From: Pithys albifrons albifrons
Taxonomy: Eukaryota > Chordata > Aves > Passeriformes > Thamnophilidae
Assembly: GCF_047495875.1 (NCBI RefSeq)
Contig: NC_092486.1
Location: 5,903,738-5,967,737, forward strand
Length of the DNA stretch: 64,000 nt
Reading direction: 5' to 3'
Every line of letters begins with the position of its first letter. Within the stretch, counting starts at the first letter, position 1. A program made the translations under genes and the position numbers. The notes under the pieces were generated by a model that saw only the letters and a list, made by a program, of their open reading frames with translations, was not told the DNA's origin and searched no databases. Below are positions 60,494-64,000 of this stretch, one piece after another.

Positions 60494-61959
60494 AACAACT
60501 TGGGGTGTGTTGACAATCAAGTGTAGTAGGGAAACAAAAGGACACTCCAGCTAAAGAGACATTTATCTGTGCAGGACTTAAAAATGATGAAAAGCAACTT
60601 CCAAATAAACCCCCATCTTTCTAGCAAGGCAGCCACTGCTCTCAATAACAGCTCAAAGACTCAATGCACACTCAGGCTGCACCCATGAAGAGTCCACAGG
60701 ATAATAAATGATTAATAGATCTCACAGACGACAGCAGTGCTTTAAATGCACTTCTACAGAATCTATTTTATGTGGTTACAAACAATCCCAGAGATAATTC
60801 AACTACTTATCACTTCTTGGCCTTTTAAAATATTGTTAGTAGGGTCAGGTTAACAGGTCGAGAAAACCCCAGATATGGAGATTAGAACAGAGAACCATAA
60901 AGTTAAATAATGGGGCCCCAGTTAGGAAATAAACCTCAGCTCGTGCTACTGATTTTCTTCCTCAGCCATCTCCTCCTCCTGTTCACACCTCTGAATCTGC
61001 TGATAGACCACAAGTTAAAATAAATACATAAAAGTCTAAATCCTTGTGGATCTGATCAGGCCACAGTGGCTGCATTCTGCCACCTTCATAACACACCAGC
61101 ATATTATCACAGACCTGAAAAACTAAAAGATATAAAAATCTCAGTGAAATGAATTTGACTTTGTGAAAAACAAAGCAGAAAGTCAAAGTGATTTGTTTTG
61201 ACAATTCTTCCACCTAGAACTTTATCTGAGCCAACATCTTCCTGGGAAATGTTTTGACTCTGACACAAACATGTTTTCCAAAGAAAAACCAGCCACGACC
61301 AGAATGTTTGCACTGCACTGGCAGCACATTAAAGTGGGCTGAGCTCTCAGCAAGCTCCTGAAGGTATTTCTGGCACTGCTGTGGCATGTCTGGCATGACC
61401 CTGAGCACAAGAGAGGACCTGGAAGTGTTTGTTCAGCATATTGGTGGTGTTTGCCTTTCCTTTCATGCTCCAGCACTTCATCCTGTCTGCTCTTCAGCAG
61501 GTGGGAATACTTTTGCCTCCTGGAAGGCTGTAACTCACAGACACCTTAGCACTAAGCAAGTATGTTTGTGTCACTCACTTTTCAGTGAGTTTTTCGCAGA
61601 AAATCAACTCTTTTGGCTACTTTTGTAGAAAGCACTTGGTGAGAGAACAGCAACGACAGCTCTTGGATCCAACTTACACATCTATGGGTCTGCCTGAGTA
61701 AAATGGTTTATCTTACAAGGTGAGGGCTTTAAGTTTTTTAACACTATTAATAAAGTCCATTAGTTATAAAGATTCATTAAAGAGGGGAAGGGGATGGGCC
61801 ATAAGTGCTCTCCAGGCTGAAGGAAGCCTGCAGGCACCACGAATGTTAACACATATTAAACAACACGAGCCCAAGAGCCCTCTGGAGTTTTCTTTGAGTG
61901 CATTACTTTTAAATTAGAGATGGGAAATTTTCCCTGCTGAAGCTGGACAGAAAACAGCT

Positions 61960-62065
61960 GTGCTCATTAAAAGAGGAGGAACTGCTAAGTAGTTATATAA
62001 TCAACACTGTGTAATTAACAGAGAATTATAATGGTAGATGTGACGTTGAGCTGAGCAGAATGTTA
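61960..62065. promoter_or_regulatory. Candidate AT-rich regulatory block
   Basis: Has TATATAATCAACACTGTGTAATTAACAG, ATTATAATGGTAG, a CRE-like GTGACGTTG and GTTAACAAC. Composition and motif-based only. Confidence 0.22.
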
Positions 62066-62290
62066 ACAACAGCCTGGCAGGCGGCTGCCCTTTGTGCTGC
62101 CCCCTGTGTTCCACAGCCAAATGCTTCTTCATTGTTCCCCAGCCTGGCTTGGCAACCACGGAAACGTCTTTACTGCTCTGTAACACACGTATCAGGTAGG
62201 CAAGAAAAGCTCCTGCAGAGCAGGAGGTGGAGAAACACATCCTAAAATTCTTGGAGCCTTCCCCCTGACAAACTGCTCATACTCAGCCGT

Positions 62291-62530
62291 TGACAGAATG
62301 AGAGGGAATGAGTTCAGGTTGTACCAGGGGAGGTTTAGAAGAAACACTAGGAAAAAAATCGTGGAAAGGGTTGTAAAGCATTGAAGGGGCTGCCCAGGGA
62401 GGCAGTGGAGTGAACATCCCTTGGAAGTGGATTGGAACTTAGGGATGTGTTTTGGTGGTTTACACGATGTTTGAACTTGATGGTCTTAGAGGTTTTTTCT
62501 AACCTTAAAGGTTCCATGATTCTATGATTG
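62291..62530 (+). mobile_element. CR1 LINE 3' end, older-type subfamily
   Basis: TGACAGAATGAGAGGGAATG, AGTTCAGGTTGTACCAGGGG, AGGTTTAGAAGAAACACTAGG, GGAAAGGGTTGTAAAGCATTG, GCTGCCCAGGGAGGCAGTGG, TGGTCTTAGAGGTTTTTTCT, then AACCTTAAAGGTTCCATGAT and a TCTATGATTG tail. These follow in order the CR1 3'-UTR that reads 'AAGTTGCACCAGGGGAGGTTTAG...GAAAGGGTTGTCAGGCATTGGAACAGGCTGCCCAGGGA...GATGATCTTAGAGGTCTTTTCC'. Sense strand, about 240 bp, no coding part. Confidence 0.95.
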
Positions 62531-64000
62531 TAAGAGCATGCTGAGCAACACGAGGGGTACTGAAGCATTCCTAGAGCTGGAGAGACTCTTCTCAGTATGC
62601 AAAATCCCATTTATGGCATCTGTGGACTAAGATACAAAGGTGTCCTCATCTCAGACCATTTATTTGCAGGTCCCTCACTCATAGGGGCTGTTTATTGATG
62701 GGATCCTCAAGCCAGTGAAATATTCCCAGCACAGAGTCAATGAAGAAGCAGAGAAAGAGCATCTGCAATAGGTCTGTCAATCTGAGTGTCAGAGGAGATT
62801 GGAATGTAGGGACAGATCTCTGAGGGAATGGTACAGAAGCAAACAGCACCAGAACACAACATGAGAGCATTCGGCATCTGGTGCCACCAGGGAGCTTGGA
62901 CAAAACCTGTTTCAAGATATTCCTGTTGCAGAACTTCCACTGATTTTAATGAGAATTTAATGTACAAACACTTAAAACCATTACTGCTTTAGTCCCTCTA
63001 TAATTATTTCTAATTTACAGACAGAAAATCAATCACTTGCCCAAACATGTCAGCTCTGCCAGAGGGGTGTGACCCACCCCAGTGCCAGTGATGAGCACAA
63101 ACCCAGGCAAAAATAACCCTGTGTCATCTTGTTTTAGGGCTGCTGCTTTGTGTTGGCTGGGAGTGCACCTCATGAGATTTCCTCCTCAGGGCCAAGCATT
63201 TACAGCAGGCTCAGCTGTGCCACAATTGTGCAGTGGAGACCTTCAAATGCAGGGAGAGAAGCTGTAAAGGACTCCAAACTACACACGATGCTGCCCTTGT
63301 TCTGCCATCCCTCAGCTGGGCCACAGGACAGGGTACACAACACCAGGCATCCAAAATGCCCTACGGACCCACAAGCTCCAGACTTGCCCTGGTGGGTCTG
63401 AGATGCCTCCCAAAGGGCTCTTGTGGAAAGGAGAAATCGATGTCAACATCCCTCTTCTCCCAACTGCACTATGTATAAGCTTTCTGGGATTCAGCTCTGC
63501 CACCGTATCCTTCATTCTTCATCCCACCCTGTATGCCAGGGAGAGGAGCAGATAATACTGATTACAGCCCACAGAAACAAAAGGGACAACTGGGAGTTCT
63601 CCACTAAATGCTGACAGTGGGAATGATCATTAGCTTTGAACAAAACTACTACTGAACCACCAAAAACTGCCTTTAAGGTGCCTACTGGTGAATATATGTA
63701 CACAAACCAGCTCTTGCCCTCCTCCATTACCCACACACAGCCTGCCAAGAATATTCCTTACCCTGGACCTGGATTTGCCACTCTATGGATAGAAAACTGC
63801 CAAATCCTACACCATTCTGGTCACATTTAAATATAAATCCACCAGAGGCATCCTCCCTCTGTTTCCTGAAACAGGTCTGAGTTCTCTCCACAAAAGCATC
63901 CTGATGGTGGCACAAACATCTTCTACATTCAGCCTTTTGTTTTTTCAAAACCAAAAAGCCAGTTGGGCCAAAAGTGAATGTCATACTCCAACTCCTGCTT
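62531..64000. other. Unique non-coding DNA to the window end
   Basis: No gene, RNA gene or repeat recognised. Open frames are under 90 codons, without domains. Confidence 0.5.

Larger units (their letters stand above)
49527..62290. other. Long repeat-poor stretch without a supported gene
   Basis: Nearly 13 kb without a convincing CR1 tail. Open frames are all short (under about 105 codons), mutually overlapping and without recognisable domains. The stretch contains short tandem words and candidate conserved blocks listed separately. It is mostly AT-rich, with somewhat GC-richer parts near 58,230-58,780 and 62,070-62,240. Confidence 0.5.

Noticed and set aside
1..64000. CRISPR arrays, bacterial operons, phage or plasmid features
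   Set aside because: Both tandem arrays have contiguous units without unique spacers, and the interspersed CR1 LINEs show that this is a bird nuclear genome.

Overview
The window looks like non-coding DNA from a bird, most likely a songbird or other neoavian. The main evidence is about eighteen 5'-truncated copies of the 3' end of CR1 (chicken repeat 1) LINEs, spread over both strands. Their consensus pieces are easy to read: CCTTCCAACCCAAACCATTC followed by an ATTCYRTG-type tail on the plus strand, or the reverse complement on the minus strand. The wording of several copies ('CCCACCCAGTGCCACCCC', 'GCCATGGGCAGGGACACC') is the form I associate with passerine genomes. The assignment rests on recognition; no database search was possible.

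I could not support any protein-coding gene, rRNA, tRNA, CRISPR array or bacterial-type operon. Long open frames fall into three groups: frames inside tandem repeats, frames crossing CR1 copies, and short chance frames without recognisable domains or convincing splice context. The window is best read as intergenic or deep intronic DNA.

Layout. 1-19,000: AT-rich unique sequence with CR1 tails at about 1.66, 3.36, 4.83, 6.2, 10.7, 12.2, 14.2, 16.3 and 17.2 kb, plus an old MIR-type SINE fragment near 5.7 kb. 19,062-19,317: a GC-rich minisatellite of about ten 24-28 bp units. 19.3-29.4 kb: mostly unique AT-rich DNA with a CR1, a probable second MIR fragment, an old diverged local duplication at 22.3-22.5 kb and a group of POU octamer words at 22.9-24.3 kb. 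29.4-48.6 kb: unique DNA with CR1 copies, including an inverted pair at 34.9-35.7 kb, and part of an old sauropsid repeat near 39.8 kb. 48,644-49,526: the most striking object, a 33-bp minisatellite with 23 full units in perfect register, a 5 x 33 bp higher-order pattern and long open frames on both strands. 49.5-64 kb: largely repeat-poor AT-rich DNA with one older-type CR1 at 62.3-62.5 kb.

Several AT-rich blocks carry dense homeodomain (TAATTA-like) and octamer words and look like conserved regulatory DNA. Only alignment to other vertebrates can decide this. No new biological system is evident. The items most worth checking are the 33-bp array, the MIR fragments, the octamer group and the candidate regulatory blocks.
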